A DNA stretch of 64,000 nucleotides from the NCBI GenBank assembly GCA_947500035.1, contig CANMQP010000008.1, positions 98,928 to 162,927 of the forward strand, read 5' to 3'. The notes beneath the pieces are model-generated. The model saw only the letters and a list, made by a program, of their open reading frames with translations. It made no database searches and had not been told where the DNA came from. This stretch comes from an uncultured Kiloniellaceae bacterium. Lineage in GTDB: Bacteria > Pseudomonadota > Alphaproteobacteria > Kiloniellales > Kiloniellaceae. The position numbers and the translations under genes were made by a program. Below are positions 33,274 to 42,401 of the stretch, one piece after another. The first letter of the stretch is position 1. Every line of letters begins with the position of its first letter.

Positions 33274-34478
33274 AAATCGAATCCGCCAAGGTGATCGTCA
33301 CCTCTCCCGGCAGAAACTTCGTCACCCTGAAAATCGTCACGGAGAGCGGCACCTACGGCATCGGAGACGCGACCCTGAACGGCCGGGAGCTCGCGGTCGT
33401 GTCCTACCTGGAGGACCATGTCATCCCCTGCCTGATCGGACGCGACGCCGGGCAGATCGAGGATATCTGGCAATACCTCTACCGCGGCGCTTACTGGCGA
33501 CGTGGGCCGGTGACCATGTCCGCCATCGCCGCCGTGGATATTGCGCTCTGGGACATCAAGGCCAAGGCCGCCGGCATGCCGCTTTATCAGCTGCTCGGCG
33601 GGCGCAGCCGCAACGGTGTCCTGGTCTACGGCCACGCCAACGGCAAAGACCTGGAAGGCACTCTGGAGGCTGTCGGGCGCTATGTCGAGATGGGCTACAA
33701 GGCCATCCGCATTCAATGCGGCGTGCCGGGCAACGCGAGCGTTTACGGCGTGGGCAAAGGCGACCTTTACTACGAACCCGCCGAAAAGGGCCTGCCGCCG
33801 GAAGAAGTCTGGTCAACCCCGGACTACCTGCGCTTTATCCCCAGCGTCTTCGAGGCGGTGCGGGAGAAGTATGGCGACGGCCCGCTCCTGCTGCACGATT
33901 GTCATCACCGCCTGACCCCGATCGAAGCCGCGCGCCTGGGCAAGGACCTGGAACCCTATCGTCTCTTCTGGATCGAAGACGCAACCCCGGCGGAGAACCA
34001 GGAAGCCTTCAAATTGATCCGCCAGCACACCACAACCCCCTTGGCCGTGGGTGAGATCTTCAACACGGTCTGGGACGCCAAGGACCTGATCCAGAACCAG
34101 CTGATCGACTATATCCGCGCGACCCTGGTCCATGCCGGCGGCATCACACATATGCGCACTATCGCGGCACTGGCCGCGCTCTATCAGGTCCGCACCGGCT
34201 TCCACGGCGCCACCGACCTCTCGCCGGTCACCATGGGCGCGGCTCTGCACTTCGACACCTGGGTGCCCAACTTCGGCATTCAGGAATATATGCGCCACAC
34301 GCCCGAAACAGACGCCGTCTTCCCGCACGACTACAGCTATGCGGACGGCATGCTGCACATCGGAGACAAGCCGGGCCATGGGGTGGACATCGATGAGGAA
34401 CTGGCGGCGAAGTATCCCTACGACCGGGCCTACCTGCCAGTGAACCGCCTATCCGACGGCACGCTTTGGAACTGGTAG
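33270..34478 (+). CDS. manD: D-mannonate dehydratase of the enolase superfamily (ManD)
   Basis: A 402-residue enolase-superfamily dehydratase, the exact size of characterised ManD. Metal ligands and catalytic residues are visible in [34 protein letters not shown] and [10 protein letters not shown], and [10 protein letters not shown] and GATDLSPV are ManD-like. It removes water from D-mannonate (or D-gluconate in the relaxed members) to give 2-keto-3-deoxygluconate. It is coupled by ATGA to the gntR gene, and its 3' end overlaps the convergent LysR gene by 30 bases. Confidence 0.88.
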   Translation: MKIESAKVIVTSPGRNFVTLKIVTESGTYGIGDATLNGRELAVVSYLEDHVIPCLIGRDAGQIEDIWQYLYRGAYWRRGPVTMSAIAAVDIALWDIKAKAAGMPLYQLLGGRSRNGVLVYGHANGKDLEGTLEAVGRYVEMGYKAIRIQCGVPGNASVYGVGKGDLYYEPAEKGLPPEEVWSTPDYLRFIPSVFEAVREKYGDGPLLLHDCHHRLTPIEAARLGKDLEPYRLFWIEDATPAENQEAFKLIRQHTTTPLAVGEIFNTVWDAKDLIQNQLIDYIRATLVHAGGITHMRTIAALAALYQVRTGFHGATDLSPVTMGAALHFDTWVPNFGIQEYMRHTPETDAVFPHDYSYADGMLHIGDKPGHGVDIDEELAAKYPYDRAYLPVNRLSDGTLWNW

Positions 34479-35342
34479 GCTTTTGGACTTACGAACCACC
34501 TTCAGGAAGGCGTCGAGGCTGTGCTTTGGCGCCGTATCCTTGCGGCGGACGAAATAGGTCGGCAAGTCAGCCAGGCGTTTCGGCAGAGCTTCGACCTCGA
34601 GATCTCCAGCAAAGCGTGAGGTGGAGATCACCACCTCGGGCAGCAGCGTCACGCCCAGACCGGCGGCGACGCAGCCCAGAATGCCGTCCAGGGTGCCGAA
34701 CTCCATGACCCGGAACGGCAATTGCCCCTGATCGCGCAACCATTCCTCGCTGCGCGCGCGGTAGGAACAACCGCGCCGGAAGACGATCAACTGCTCCGGC
34801 GCCTCGCTGCCCTTGGTGACCTCACGCTCAGCAGGACGCACGAGCACCAGGCGCTCGGCAAAGACCTTCTCGCCGACCAGTTCCTTATGAGTCTGTTCGC
34901 CCGCTACAAAAGCCCCGTCGAGACGGTAAGCCAGCAATTCATAGAGCAGTGTCTCGGTCGGACCGGCGGTCACGCGCACTTCCAGTTTCGGCTGCTCCTG
35001 CTGGAGGCTTTTCAGGATTGGCGGCAAACGGATCGCCGCGGTTGTTTCCATCGCCCCGATCCTGATCAGACCGCCTTCGCCAGCAAAGTCGCGCATCGCC
35101 TGCCGGGCTTCCTCTCCCAAACGCTCCAGGCGCCAGGCGTAGCTGCGCAGAATTTCGCCCGCGGAGGTCAGCACCATGCCCTTTCCGGTGCGGTAAAAGA
35201 GCTCGACGCCGAGTTCGCGCTCCAGATCTTTTAAGCGCGCGGTCACATTTGACTGTACGGTGTTCAAGTGACGCGCGGCACTGGAGACGCCGCCGGTATC
35301 GGCAATCGCCGAGAAGAATTTGAGGTTTCGGATATCCATCAC
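34449..35342 (-). CDS. LysR-family transcriptional regulator
   Basis: A 297-residue LysR regulator. The N-terminal helix-turn-helix (residues about 1-60) shows [37 protein letters not shown] sequence with the family's signature, followed by the two-lobed effector domain (about 90-290), e.g. [18 protein letters not shown]. It is divergent from the MFS transporter gene at 35411, 68 bases apart, and presumably controls it. The 3' end overlaps manD on the other strand. Confidence 0.88.
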   Translation of the reverse strand: MMDIRNLKFFSAIADTGGVSSAARHLNTVQSNVTARLKDLERELGVELFYRTGKGMVLTSAGEILRSYAWRLERLGEEARQAMRDFAGEGGLIRIGAMETTAAIRLPPILKSLQQEQPKLEVRVTAGPTETLLYELLAYRLDGAFVAGEQTHKELVGEKVFAERLVLVRPAEREVTKGSEAPEQLIVFRRGCSYRARSEEWLRDQGQLPFRVMEFGTLDGILGCVAAGLGVTLLPEVVISTSRFAGDLEVEALPKRLADLPTYFVRRKDTAPKHSLDAFLKVVRKSKSLPVPKRAVG

Positions 35343-35410
35343 TAAAAACGAACACCAACTATATCATTTATCATTTGTAATGATCACTTGTCACAATTAG
35401 CCTGTCAAGC

Positions 35411-36736
35411 ATGAGCAGGCAGATCGCACATCCCGGGAAGAGCCCTGGCAACGTCCACACCCCTTCGTCGGGCCAGTCCTCGGGCCCATCGCCGGAGCCG
35501 GGTGCCTCGCGTTCCGGCCCCTCCGCGCCGTCGCTGAAGCCGGCCCTGATCGGCGGGATCTGCACGCTGATCATCGCCATGGGCATCGGCCGTTTCGCCT
35601 ATACGCCGATCCTGCCGGAGATGCAGGGCGCCCTGGGCCTCAGCCACGCGCAGACCGGTTTGCTCGCCTCCCTCAACTACCTCGGCTACCTGATCGGGGC
35701 ACTGGCCGGCGGTTATGTCACCATGGGACGGACCCGCACCGCCGCTTTCCGCCTCGCGCTGCTGGCTTCGGTCACGACCACGGGATTTATGGCGGCCAGC
35801 GAATGGTTTGCCTTCTGGGGCCTCTTGCGGCTGGCGTCGGGGATCATCAGCGGACTGCTGTTCGTCTTCAGCGCCGACATGGTCATGCGGGTTCTGGTGG
35901 AAGCCGGCCGAACACGCCTGCTCGGGGTCTATTTCGGCGGGGTCGGGATCGGGATTGCCGTCTCGGGTCTTCTGGTGCCGGCACTCGCGTATCTGGGCGG
36001 CTGGCGCGCAGATTGGATCGGGCTCGGACTCTTGGGGGCGTTGCTCGCCGTGCCCGCCGTCCTCTGGCTGCGTGACGCTCCCGCCGTCCTGCAAAGCGAA
36101 AACGCAGCCCCCGGTGCCGGGGCAGAGAAACAGCGAAAACGCCTGCCGCCCGCCGTCATCTTCCCACTGACAATCCTGGGTCTCGCCTATTTCCTCGAGG
36201 GCCTCGGCTATGTGGTCAGCGGCACCTTCCTGGTCGCGATTCTGCAGGAAAAGGCGGGTGACGCGATCACTCTGGGGGTCTTCGGCGACATGGGGAATCT
36301 GACCTGGGTGATGGTCGGGCTCGCGGTCGCGCCCTCTTGCCTGGTCTGGGCCTGGGCGGCTCAGCGCTGGGGCGAAATCCGTGCCATGATCGCGGCGCAC
36401 CTGCTGCAGGCCGTCGGCATCGCGCTGCCTTTGTTCTCGACCGCTTTGGTGCCATCTCTGCTCGCGGCCATCCTTTTCGGCGGTACCTTCGTCGGCATCA
36501 CCCTGCTGGTGGTCGCTTACACCCGCAAGGTCGCCCCGACGGCGACGGCGGTCGCCATCGGCCTGATGACCGGCGCTTTTGGGCTGGGACAGATCCTGGG
36601 GCCCTTGGTGGCGGGTTTACTCGCCGAACGCAGCGGGTCGTTCGACTCCTCACTGACGCTGTCGTCGCTCGCGGTGATCGTCGGGGCTGGGTTACTTGTG
36701 CTTTTGCTCAAAGCAGACCGCGGCAACACGGCCTAA
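35411..36736 (+). CDS. MFS transporter (YbfB/YjiJ family)
   Basis: A 441-residue major-facilitator protein with about twelve helices. After a Pro/Ser-rich N-terminal tail of some 45 residues the first helix reads LIGGICTLIIAMGIGRFAYTP, the signature of the YbfB/YjiJ group, and GLSHAQTGLLASLNYLGY leads into helix 2. The loop between helices 6 and 7 is Gln/Lys rich (about 235-250). Substrate unknown. It faces the LysR gene and is convergent with the acetyltransferase gene (3 bases between stops). Confidence 0.85.
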   Translation: MSRQIAHPGKSPGNVHTPSSGQSSGPSPEPGASRSGPSAPSLKPALIGGICTLIIAMGIGRFAYTPILPEMQGALGLSHAQTGLLASLNYLGYLIGALAGGYVTMGRTRTAAFRLALLASVTTTGFMAASEWFAFWGLLRLASGIISGLLFVFSADMVMRVLVEAGRTRLLGVYFGGVGIGIAVSGLLVPALAYLGGWRADWIGLGLLGALLAVPAVLWLRDAPAVLQSENAAPGAGAEKQRKRLPPAVIFPLTILGLAYFLEGLGYVVSGTFLVAILQEKAGDAITLGVFGDMGNLTWVMVGLAVAPSCLVWAWAAQRWGEIRAMIAAHLLQAVGIALPLFSTALVPSLLAAILFGGTFVGITLLVVAYTRKVAPTATAVAIGLMTGAFGLGQILGPLVAGLLAERSGSFDSSLTLSSLAVIVGAGLLVLLLKADRGNTA

Positions 36737-36739
36737 CAC

Positions 36740-37312
36740 TTAACCAATCTCCAGCTCCCGAACGACCCGGCAGGGATTCCCCACCGCCACCACGTTCGCA
36801 GGGATGTCCCTGGTCACGACACTGCCCGCGCCGATCACGGCGTTGTCGCCGATGGTCACGCCCGGACAGATGATCGCGCCGCCGCCGACCCAGACGTCGT
36901 GGCCGATGGTGATCGGCTGGGCAGACTCCCGGCCGCTGGCGCGCTCCACCGGATCGAAGGCGTGGGTCGCGGTGTAGATCTGGACCGCGGGGCCGAACAT
37001 GGAGTTAGCGCCGACCCGGACATCGGCACAATCCAGGATCGCGCAGCCGGCATTGAAATAGACATTCTCGCCCAGGTGCAGGTTGACGCCGTAGGCACAG
37101 TGCAACGGCATCTCGATGAAAACGCCGTCCGCCATAGTGCCCAGAAGTTCCTTGAGCACCGGGTTGGGGCCGTCGCCCTCCAGAAAATCCGAACGGTTGA
37201 AGTCGCGCAAAAGCTTACGCACCCGGTTGCGCATGGCAACCAGCTCCGGATCCCGGTCAAAGTAGTCCAGGCCCGCCGCCATCTTCTCCCGTTCGGTCAT
37301 TGCTTCAGTCAT
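36740..37312 (-). CDS. Maltose O-acetyltransferase-type (LacA/Maa) acetyltransferase
   Basis: About 190 residues from the ATG at 37312; the longer frame up to 37579 overlaps the next gene and has no similarity. It has the N-terminal Mac domain (EREKMAAGLDYFDRDPELVAM-type segment) followed by left-handed beta-helix hexapeptide repeats. Catalytic His is in THAFDPVER, and GHDVWVGGGAIICPGVTIGD is the family signature. It acetylates sugars or related acceptors with acetyl-CoA. Co-directional with the upstream zinc-ribbon gene at 37425, 112 bases away. Confidence 0.87.
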   Translation of the reverse strand: MTEAMTEREKMAAGLDYFDRDPELVAMRNRVRKLLRDFNRSDFLEGDGPNPVLKELLGTMADGVFIEMPLHCAYGVNLHLGENVYFNAGCAILDCADVRVGANSMFGPAVQIYTATHAFDPVERASGRESAQPITIGHDVWVGGGAIICPGVTIGDNAVIGAGSVVTRDIPANVVAVGNPCRVVRELEIG

Positions 37313-37424
37313 ATATGCACTCTCTCCCTCGGGTCGCGCCGTTTGTCGGAATTGAACACATAGACGGCAGCACACTTCAATCTCCTTCTCTGAAGAAATG
37401 TGCAACACGATAGAACCGGCTTCT

Positions 37425-37817
37425 CTAGCCCAAATTTTTCTCAGCACCGCATTCGCTGCAGTGCCGGTCGTATTGGGACCGCAGCAGCTTGCCGCAGCTC
37501 CAGCAGGGTGGGCCGAGACAGGATTTCTGGTGGACCAGAATGTGGTGCGCGGAGGTGGTGACACCGCGCAGGTCCACACCGGTCAGATCCAGGTGCTTTT
37601 CGTAGACCGGCGCGAAGAGCTCGGCTTGCGGCACCTCGGCGTCCGGGCCGCCGTGCGCCGCGCGGTAGGCCCGGACCTTTTCCAAGGCGGAACTGCAGGT
37701 CCGTTCGATCTCGCTGACCTGAGCCTGGGAAAGCAACGGCACCTCAACTCCGCAGATCCCGCAAAACCCCAGGTCCTGATCGTTTACAGCCTGGCTCGCC
37801 AAACTTCCTTCACACAT
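37425..37817 (-). CDS. Small zinc-ribbon protein of unknown function
   Basis: About 130 residues from the ATG at 37817, which has GGAGGG just upstream; ATG 37829 or TTG 37856 are alternatives. I do not recognise the family. Two cysteine pairs are visible: FCGICG near residue 19 and, at the C-terminus, CWSCGKLLRSQYDRHCSECG, a classical zinc ribbon, preceded by HHILVHQKSC. The middle is helical. It follows the 37863 gene closely and both lie downstream of rtcB on the same strand, so they may form one unit. No signal peptide. Confidence 0.6.
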   Translation of the reverse strand: MCEGSLASQAVNDQDLGFCGICGVEVPLLSQAQVSEIERTCSSALEKVRAYRAAHGGPDAEVPQAELFAPVYEKHLDLTGVDLRGVTTSAHHILVHQKSCLGPPCWSCGKLLRSQYDRHCSECGAEKNLG

Positions 37818-37862
37818 ATCGCCCTCCATCCGGCCGCCCTTCGACGACCGTCCCAAACACGC

Positions 37863-38225
37863 CTACCGCACCCGTTCTCCGTTGTGGTAGGCCGCCACGA
37901 CCGCGATCGGTCCCAGCAGATTTCTATTCAAAGCCTCGAGTTCCCCGTCGGGAACCCAAAGCTCACGGTGCGCCGAGCCACCGGCTTCATTGGCCTCAAA
38001 GGACTCGGCAAAGCCGTCATCGACTTCGAACTCGGTCACGAAGCCAACATGGTCGTGATCCGGGCAGGTCGAGTTCCAATCGCGCGCAATCTTCTCGGCG
38101 TAATCAAAACTCAAGACCGGGTAGAAAATCGGCTGCTCCGGCAAACGGGGCGGAAAGCCTTTCATGCCTGCGGCTTCGATCTTCTCAAGCTCATTCCGTC
38201 CCACGGGACGCCACAATTTCATCAT
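37863..38225 (-). CDS. Small conserved-looking protein of unknown function
   Basis: About 120 residues from ATG 38225 (or ATG 38222), with a good SD GAGGGAG. Features: KLWRPVGRNELEKIEA at the N-terminus, PPRLPEQPIFYPVLSFDYAE, GFVTEFEVDD and ELWVPDGELEALNRNLLGPI. Proteins of this style are sometimes labelled ADP-ribosylation/crystallin J1 in databases, but I cannot confirm a catalytic role. Soluble. It lies 150 bases downstream of the rtcB stop and directly before the zinc-ribbon gene. Confidence 0.6.
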   Translation of the reverse strand: MMKLWRPVGRNELEKIEAAGMKGFPPRLPEQPIFYPVLSFDYAEKIARDWNSTCPDHDHVGFVTEFEVDDGFAESFEANEAGGSAHRELWVPDGELEALNRNLLGPIAVVAAYHNGERVR

Positions 38226-38311
38226 TCCGCTCCCTCTTCTCTCACATCCAGTCTTAGGCGGATTCGAGCTTTCTTTTGCGCCCAAATTTTCCGCTGGGCC
38301 ACCGGGTCCGG

Positions 38312-38370
38312 ATTGACCCGGCGGCACCGCCTTCTCGACTGCAAATGGACGGGGACTTCCATTTGCAGTC
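38312..38370 (-). other. Two hairpins between rtcB and the downstream small gene
   Basis: Arms 38337-38348 (GACTGCAAATGG) and 38359-38370 (CCATTTGCAGTC) form a perfect 12-base stem with a 10-base loop, 5 bases past the rtcB stop. A second stem pairs CCGGGTC (38312-38318) with GACCCGG (38325-38331). Neither has a T-run on the minus strand, so RNA stabilisation, processing or partial termination between rtcB and the genes after it is more likely. Confidence 0.6.
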
Positions 38371-38375
38371 CGGTG

Positions 38376-39593
38376 TCACCCCTTCACGCAGACGACCTGC
38401 TTCAAGGTGTGAACCACATCGACCAGATCGGCCTGGGCCGCCATCACTGCGTCGATGTTCTTGTAGGCCTTGGGCGTCTCATCCAAGACGCCCCGGTCTT
38501 TCCGGCACTCCACCCCTTCCGTCGCATCGCGATAATCCTGAAGGGTGAACTTCGCCTTGGCCGCCGTCCGGCTCATGGTCCGTCCGGCGCCGTGGCTGCA
38601 GGAGTGAAAGGACTCCGCGTTGCCCCGTCCCCGGACGATGAAGGACTTCGCCCCCATGGAACCCGGGATGATGCCAAGCTGTCCCTCCCGGGCCGAAACG
38701 GCCCCCTTCCGGGTCAGCCAGACATCCGCATCGAAGTGCCGCTCGCTCGCCACGTAGTTGTGGTGGCAGTTCACGGCCTGCTTCTCCATCGTGAAGGGCG
38801 GCAGCAAGGGGCGGATCGCAACCAGGATCCGCTCCATCATCACCTCCCGGTTCACCCGGGCGAAATCCTGTGCCCACATAACCGCTTCCAGGTAATCACC
38901 GAAGAGCGCGTCTTCGCCCTCGATGAAGTAGGCCAGGTCACGGTCAGGCAGAGCCTGTCCAAGAACCTTTTTCTCGATCGACTTGCGCGCCTCCTGAATG
39001 AAGTAGCTGCCGATCCGGTTGCCCACACCGCGCGATCCGGAGTGCAACATGATCCAGACCCTGCCCGCTTCATCGAGACAGAGTTCGATGAAGTGGTTGC
39101 CGGCTCCAAGGGACCCCAGATGAACCACGGAGTTCGCCCCGGCGATCGCCGGATGCTTGCTCTCGATCCGCTCCAGGCCTTCGCCCAAACCGGTCTCCTG
39201 GAAACGTTTGGACACCCGCGAGGGGATCTCGTCCTTCCAGCCGCCCTTCTTGCCGGTCCCGCCATGGGGCACGGTCCGTTCGATGGTCGAACGAATTTCC
39301 GCAAGCGAATCAGGCAATTGCTCGGCTTTCAGGCTGGTGCGCACCGCCATCATGCCGCAGCCGATGTCGACCCCGACGGCGGCGGGAATGATCGCGCCCC
39401 TGGTTGCAATCACGCTGCCGACCGTCGCGCCGCGCCCGAAATGAACGTCCGGCATGGCGGCGACATGGCTATGCACGAAGGGTAGCCGCGCTACATTCGT
39501 GAGCTGCTGGCGCGCCGAATCATCGACCGGCACCCCTTTGGTCCACATCTTTACGACGGCGCGTCCCGTCTCAATCACTTCATAGCCACTCAT
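38376..39593 (-). CDS. rtcB: RtcB-type RNA-splicing ligase
   Basis: About 405 residues from the ATG at 39593 (SD GGAGGAGAG), the length of E. coli RtcB. RtcB joins RNA ends with 2',3'-cyclic phosphate or 3'-phosphate to 5'-OH using GTP and Mn2+. Metal and active-site motifs seen are AAMPDVHFGRGATVGSV, VGVDIGCGMMAV (Cys ligand), GSLGAGNHFIEL, MLHSGSRGVGN, the histidine pair NCHHNYVASE and the guanylated histidine region SFHSCSHGAGRTMSR. No archease or RtcA gene and no RtcR activator are adjacent. A structured leader precedes it and hairpins follow it. Confidence 0.92.
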   Translation of the reverse strand: MSGYEVIETGRAVVKMWTKGVPVDDSARQQLTNVARLPFVHSHVAAMPDVHFGRGATVGSVIATRGAIIPAAVGVDIGCGMMAVRTSLKAEQLPDSLAEIRSTIERTVPHGGTGKKGGWKDEIPSRVSKRFQETGLGEGLERIESKHPAIAGANSVVHLGSLGAGNHFIELCLDEAGRVWIMLHSGSRGVGNRIGSYFIQEARKSIEKKVLGQALPDRDLAYFIEGEDALFGDYLEAVMWAQDFARVNREVMMERILVAIRPLLPPFTMEKQAVNCHHNYVASERHFDADVWLTRKGAVSAREGQLGIIPGSMGAKSFIVRGRGNAESFHSCSHGAGRTMSRTAAKAKFTLQDYRDATEGVECRKDRGVLDETPKAYKNIDAVMAAQADLVDVVHTLKQVVCVKG

Positions 39594-39665
39594 CGTCTCT
39601 CTCCTCCTCCGCCTGCCTGACGGATCTTCCGGGCCGCGCCTTTTTTCCGATGACGCAGTCCGGCC

Positions 39666-39843
39666 CAAAAACAAAAAACCCTCCCGAAGCCTGTGCCTGG
39701 GAGGGTGTGTGTCGAAACCGGAGACTGCGTCTAATCTGTTACCGCAGTGTTCTCCCACCCTCCCGCCGGCGCGCAATATCCCATGCAGTGTGCGCGAGGC
39801 ATTTGCCTGCGAACTGCATTTCGGAATTGACGCTTTGGTATAA
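39666..39843 (-). ncRNA. Structured leader (possible attenuator or riboswitch) of rtcB
   Basis: On the minus strand GGGAGGGTG (39756-39764) is complementary over nine bases to the CACCCTCCC (39699-39707) that forms the terminator's first arm, giving mutually exclusive antiterminator and terminator folds. Inside the antiterminator, GGAG/CTCC and ACTGCG (39743-39748) with CGCAGT (39724-39729) continue the helix. Upstream, ATGCAGT (39813-39819) pairs with ACTGCAT (39783-39789) around GGCAAATGCC. A weak promoter, TTGGAC (39863-39868), 19 bases, TTATAC (39838-39843), would start the leader. I recognise no known riboswitch class. An independent small RNA ending at the terminator is the alternative. 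Confidence 0.5.
39678..39706 (-). terminator. Terminator hairpin in the rtcB leader
   Basis: Read on the minus strand, ACCCTCCC (39699-39706) pairs with GGGAGGGT (39678-39685) across a 13-base loop and is followed by TTTTTTG and five more T. This is a textbook intrinsic terminator ending about 75 bases before the rtcB ATG. Its first arm can instead pair with an upstream copy at 39756-39764, so it may be conditional. Confidence 0.75.
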
Positions 39844-40083
39844 GGTCGGGGTCATCGGTCTCGTCCAAACTAAACGTCGCTGCGCCCGGTGAGGTCACAG
39901 CAACTCAACTATCAGGCGAGACGTTGCCTAGGTCGGCGAAAAAAGTCAAGCGGGTTTTTGTCTGGGTACAAATTTTATCTTCTGAAGCGCGCGTCCGAGA
40001 GAGAGCGAGAGAAGCGGAGAAGAGCTTTCGTCTGAGCCCGCGCATCATAGCACCCGAGTGCGCGGTGCCGGTGACGGTCTTAG

Positions 40084-41079
40084 TCATTTCATGGCCCGGG
40101 TCATGGCCCGGGTTTCCGTGGCGTCTTTTCGCAGCGGCAAACCATCGGCGCCGGCTAGACGCGCCTCCATAAAGCTCAGAATGTCAGCCTGCACGGGCGC
40201 GATCCAAGTCAACTGGGGCGCCAACGCACCGACAATCCGAAGATGGCCGATATCATCGTAGAAGAGATAATCCGCGCGCCCGCCCATGGCCTGGATCCGC
40301 TCTGCGAGGAGCCGGCTGTCGATTGCTTCAACCGTCGTATCTTCTGCCCCGTGCAAGAGTAGAAGCGGCGGCGCGTCCTTGCGCGCGAAGTGCAGTGGCT
40401 GTGTCAGTGATACGGGCTCGACATGGCCAAAAGTCCGGCGCGTCGCTTTGTACCGCGCGGGATCGAAGTCGTAGGGTCCTGCAATTCCGACCACGCCAGC
40501 CAGCCCATTGGGATCGACCCCGTTCGACTGGAGCCAGCGCGTTTCCAAGGCCAACATCACCGAGATCCACGCGCCCGCCGAATGCCCCGCAATAAAGGTG
40601 CGCTCCGGCACAAGGGCCCCGAGTTCAGGATGTGCCGCAAGCGCGGCCACGGCTTCGGCGGAGTCTTCCAGAAACGCGGGATAGCGCACCTGAGGGTAAA
40701 GACGATAGTCGGGAATAGCGACGGCGTAACCGGCAGCGGTGAAAGCAGCCGCGACGAAGCGGTAGTCGGCTCTCTCACCGCTGTCCCAGCCCCCGCCGTA
40801 AAAGAATACGAGCAAAGCCTTCGGGTCTGTGTCCGCTGGAATGTAGATATCGATTTTCTGGCGCGGATCGGCGCCATAGTCGACAGGTTCCAGTTGCTTC
40901 CAGCTCTCCTCGGGAAGCGTTGCGTCCACCAGAGTCAGGGGAGAGCAAGCCTGAAGGAAAAGACAGAGAAGCAGCAGCGGTATTATTTTGAAGGACCGCA
41001 ATTGCGCTTCGTCGCGTTTCAAAATCGACAACCGCTCAACTCCTTGCCTAAGAGACAGCGAGTAGAAGGCTCGGGCCAA
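40084..41079 (-). CDS. Lipoprotein alpha/beta hydrolase (carboxylesterase type)
   Basis: Up to 331 residues; the listed start is a TTG and the true start may be about 20 codons later. A lipoprotein signal is visible (IIPLLLLCLFLQACS, lipobox LQAC, near residues 32-46), so the protein is probably anchored in a membrane facing the periplasm. The hydrolase domain shows FFYGGGWDSGER (oxyanion loop), the nucleophile elbow GHSAGA and a terminal DIGHLRIV with the catalytic His. It resembles the BD-FAE/esterase group. It is the last gene before the 1.6-kb gene-poor stretch. Substrate unknown. Confidence 0.78.
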   Translation of the reverse strand: MARAFYSLSLRQGVERLSILKRDEAQLRSFKIIPLLLLCLFLQACSPLTLVDATLPEESWKQLEPVDYGADPRQKIDIYIPADTDPKALLVFFYGGGWDSGERADYRFVAAAFTAAGYAVAIPDYRLYPQVRYPAFLEDSAEAVAALAAHPELGALVPERTFIAGHSAGAWISVMLALETRWLQSNGVDPNGLAGVVGIAGPYDFDPARYKATRRTFGHVEPVSLTQPLHFARKDAPPLLLLHGAEDTTVEAIDSRLLAERIQAMGGRADYLFYDDIGHLRIVGALAPQLTWIAPVQADILSFMEARLAGADGLPLRKDATETRAMTRAMK

Positions 41080-41103
41080 GCCCTGCTACTCGGCATTGCA
41101 TGA

Positions 41104-42401
41104 CTAAGCGTTCATCTCAAAACGCTCATCACGCCTGTTACAAGAAGGTACGTTGCCACGAGGAGATTGGACGCCGCTTACGCAAAAAAATCTATACGGA
41201 AGCGAGAACTCTACCATTAGTTAAGTTTTTTTAAGAAAAGCAGTCATAAGGTGTTTTTATCGCGTAAAAGGAGACAACTGACGAGGTGGGATTTTGAGCA
41301 TTAATGAGATTTAGTGCATAAAATGCTACAAATTTGCATCCATACTCCGCACGGCCTTGACATCCAAAACCAATAAAGCCTTAATAAAATTAATAGCGGA
41401 GGTAAGTTACTGAGCTTAATGACAGATACGATTGGTACCGGGGAAAAATAAGGGACGTATAGTAAGAGCGTTTTATTGTACCATTCGTTTCAATATTCAG
41501 CGATAGAGAACAAAACCATCTGCAGTAGAAATAATGGGTTTTCCCAAGCATTAAATCAGTGCTTTTTCGAAATCAATTCGAAGGAATGACCAGGCAAACA
41601 TAGTTATGCGCCGTAATAGATTTGCGAACACAATCATTACTGGTGCTCAGGGTTAAAAACCTTAACTATTGTAGCTGCCCTGCGGATAAATTGCGGTCAC
41701 AGCACATGTCGGCTGCGGAATAGGACTGATTTGCTGAGAAAACCGGGGAGTTGGAGTTCAGTCGCCTCTTCGCTTCGTGGGGCTGAAGCTGGGTGGCGGC
41801 CATCTGTGCGTCAATGAAAACAACCGAAACCAATTGCAGTCCCTGGTGCCGGGAATAGGCACAGTATCGATCTGACGTGTCAGTTAAGACAGAAAAAGTC
41901 AGATAGTCGGCGAGGTCACAGGATGTGGTATTCGACTAATAAAGCTGAAGCTTTGAAAAACGTGCCGAAAGAAATCGCGCACCGGAGCCTGACAGCAGGT
42001 TTTTCCCCTACAGAGCATGGGGAGACTGAATAGTGTATCTTCTAGTCAGTGCCGTGAAGTGGGCGTCCATCCTTTTTTTAACGCTTCGTTTGCAGCGTGA
42101 TATTCGAATGAATGCGCGCATCGGACGCCGTCAAAAGCAGAGTAAAGACACCGAGTAGCGGAGCTCTGCATTGCTTAGGCCTGCTCTTGAGCGTTTCACG
42201 TCCTAGGTTGGGAACTCCTATTCTTTGACGGTCCTGACGATAAAATTATGTTTTCTGGCAAGGAGTTAAGAGCGGAGCGATGCCGCATAGATCCACCGGG
42301 CATCGTGACCCCATAGCTGAAAGACGGGCGACACGACGCTGTCCAGAACGTGGTTCCCAGAACTCATAATCTTATCGCCTGGGGACCACGTCCCGGATGG
42401 G
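41104..42401. other. Gene-poor, AT-richer stretch
   Basis: I find no convincing protein-coding gene on either strand; stops are frequent in all frames and base composition is visibly lower in GC than the flanks. A promoter-like TTGACA (41357-41362) with TTAATA after 18 bases is present, and a weak AGCA/TGCT hairpin followed by T near 41547-41566 could end a short transcript of about 175 bases. A 45-codon minus-strand frame near 41663-41800 has no recognised similarity. It could be a decayed region, a regulatory RNA locus or an insertion scar. Confidence 0.4.

Noticed and set aside
37398..39485. 695-codon open frame on the plus strand
   Set aside because: Antisense to rtcB and the two small genes; the minus-strand products carry recognisable motifs, the plus-strand one does not.
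39708..39722. tRNA or tmRNA gene suggested by GGTTTCGACA on the minus strand
   Set aside because: The T-loop-like bases do not give a paired T-stem, no acceptor or anticodon stem can be drawn, and the segment fits the rtcB leader fold better.
41663..41800. 45-codon minus-strand frame in the gene-poor stretch
   Set aside because: No ribosome binding site and no recognisable family; kept only as part of the region description.
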